DNA of 64,000 nt from Syntrophaceae bacterium UBA6087. Lineage in GTDB: Bacteria > Desulfobacterota > Desulfomonilia > UBA1062. The notes under the pieces are model-generated. The model did not search any database, was not told where the DNA came from, and worked only from the letters and a program-made list of their open reading frames with translations. The translations under genes were made by a program, and so were the position numbers. Shown piece after piece: positions 63,737 to 64,000 of the stretch. The stretch lies in assembly GCA_002448235.1 (NCBI GenBank), contig DIXF01000002.1:186001-250000 (forward strand). Direction: 5' to 3'. Every line of letters begins with the position of its first letter. The first letter of the stretch is position 1.

Positions 63737-64000
63737 ATGACCAGAGATGTGAGCGAGAAGAAGGTTATGCTCGCCGTTGATGTGGGCAATACCCACATAA
63801 CCAGTGCAGTCATAGATGGGGCTGAGATCCGGCTCATGCTGCGTATCCCGACAGAAACGTGCCTGAAAAGCGGCGCTTTTTTCGAACACCTCGACTTTGG
63901 CGGCGACCCGGTGCCCGGGCAGATCGTGCTCTGCAGCGTGAGGAAAAGCGTTTCCGGCATCATCTGCCGGGAATGTGAAGACCTGCCTGGCGTAACCCCC
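63737..64000 (+). CDS. coaX: Type III pantothenate kinase (3' partial)
   Basis: The first 88 residues are in the window and the frame is open to the edge. The nucleotide motif MLAVDVGNTHITSAVIDG (about 11-28) is the DxGNT phosphate loop of CoaX, an ASKHA-fold kinase making 4'-phosphopantothenate without CoA feedback. A possible later start is ATG at 63767. The N-terminal 10 residues (TRDVSEKKV) are extra to many CoaX proteins. Confidence 0.88.
   Translation, partial: MTRDVSEKKVMLAVDVGNTHITSAVIDGAEIRLMLRIPTETCLKSGAFFEHLDFGGDPVPGQIVLCSVRKSVSGIICRECEDLPGVTP

Overview
The window reads as a gene-dense chromosomal segment of an anaerobic, flagellated, Gram-negative bacterium, most like the former Deltaproteobacteria (Syntrophorhabdus- or Desulfomonile-like syntrophs or sulfate reducers). 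This placement is inference from gene content: rubrerythrin and other anaerobe oxidative-stress proteins, ETF-linked acyl-CoA metabolism, a split cobalamin-dependent methionine synthase, PilT, FliW/FlgL and an elaborate polyhydroxyalkanoate (PHA) locus. I see no insertion sequence, prophage, CRISPR array or rRNA. One tRNA (Gly-GCC) is present.

Layout. 1-9050: end of a CBS/ACT-type protein, then DUF167-DivIVA-YggT (minus), smc, a MinD/FlhG-like ATPase, ogt, a DUF364 protein, moaA and a PilZ protein. 9187-16287: a radical SAM protein, a ketopantoate-reductase homologue coupled to an ADP-forming acyl-CoA synthetase alpha-type protein, and metH with its reactivation domain as a separate upstream gene. 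16289-20970: a CcdA/thioredoxin/TlpA redox relay (minus), a flavodoxin, and a Fur-family regulator followed by rubrerythrin, an exported thioredoxin-like protein and an exported peroxiredoxin, behind a promoter that contains a Fur-like box. 21030-25886: gamma carbonic anhydrase, a hybrid histidine kinase and etfBA. 26017-32655: a fatty or hydroxy acid operon (histidine-phosphatase-like protein, ACAD10/11-type acyl-CoA dehydrogenase, TetR, two tandem LvaA/ACAD10-type kinases, SDR, 3-hydroxyacyl-CoA dehydrogenase). 32987-42510: PHA locus with three synthase-family proteins, PhaR, three small phasin-like proteins, a PhaE-like protein, PhaJ, a double-GAF protein and PhaEC. 42774-54127: tRNA-Gly, asnS, a ModE-type HTH protein, pgpA-cinA-thpR-recA-pilT-recX-alaS-hisB-orf85-hisA-HIT, almost all overlapping or touching. 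54242-64000: a two-component pair, an RlmI-like methyltransferase, mobB, fliW, flgL, an amidohydrolase, recR-ybaB, a cyclase-family hydrolase and the start of coaX.

How it fits together. EtfBA, the acyl-CoA dehydrogenase, SDR and 3-hydroxyacyl-CoA dehydrogenase can pass electrons and acyl groups toward (R)-3-hydroxyacyl-CoA. PhaJ and the synthases can then store these as PHA under PhaR control. The kinases next to the acyl-CoA dehydrogenase suggest use of 4-hydroxy acids, as in the bacterial Lva pathway and mammalian ACAD10/11.

The main observations for follow-up are: (i) a set of genes without Shine-Dalgarno sites whose TTGACA-like -35 hexamers start 36-37 nt before the initiation codon, implying leaderless mRNAs; (ii) recX split between two frames exactly at an A9 slippery run; (iii) the 4-hydroxy-acid-type operon with duplicated kinases that share a 112-nt identical tract; (iv) putative operators at the phasin, etfBA, fur and modE-like genes; and (v) an unrecognised 85-residue protein locked between hisB and hisA.
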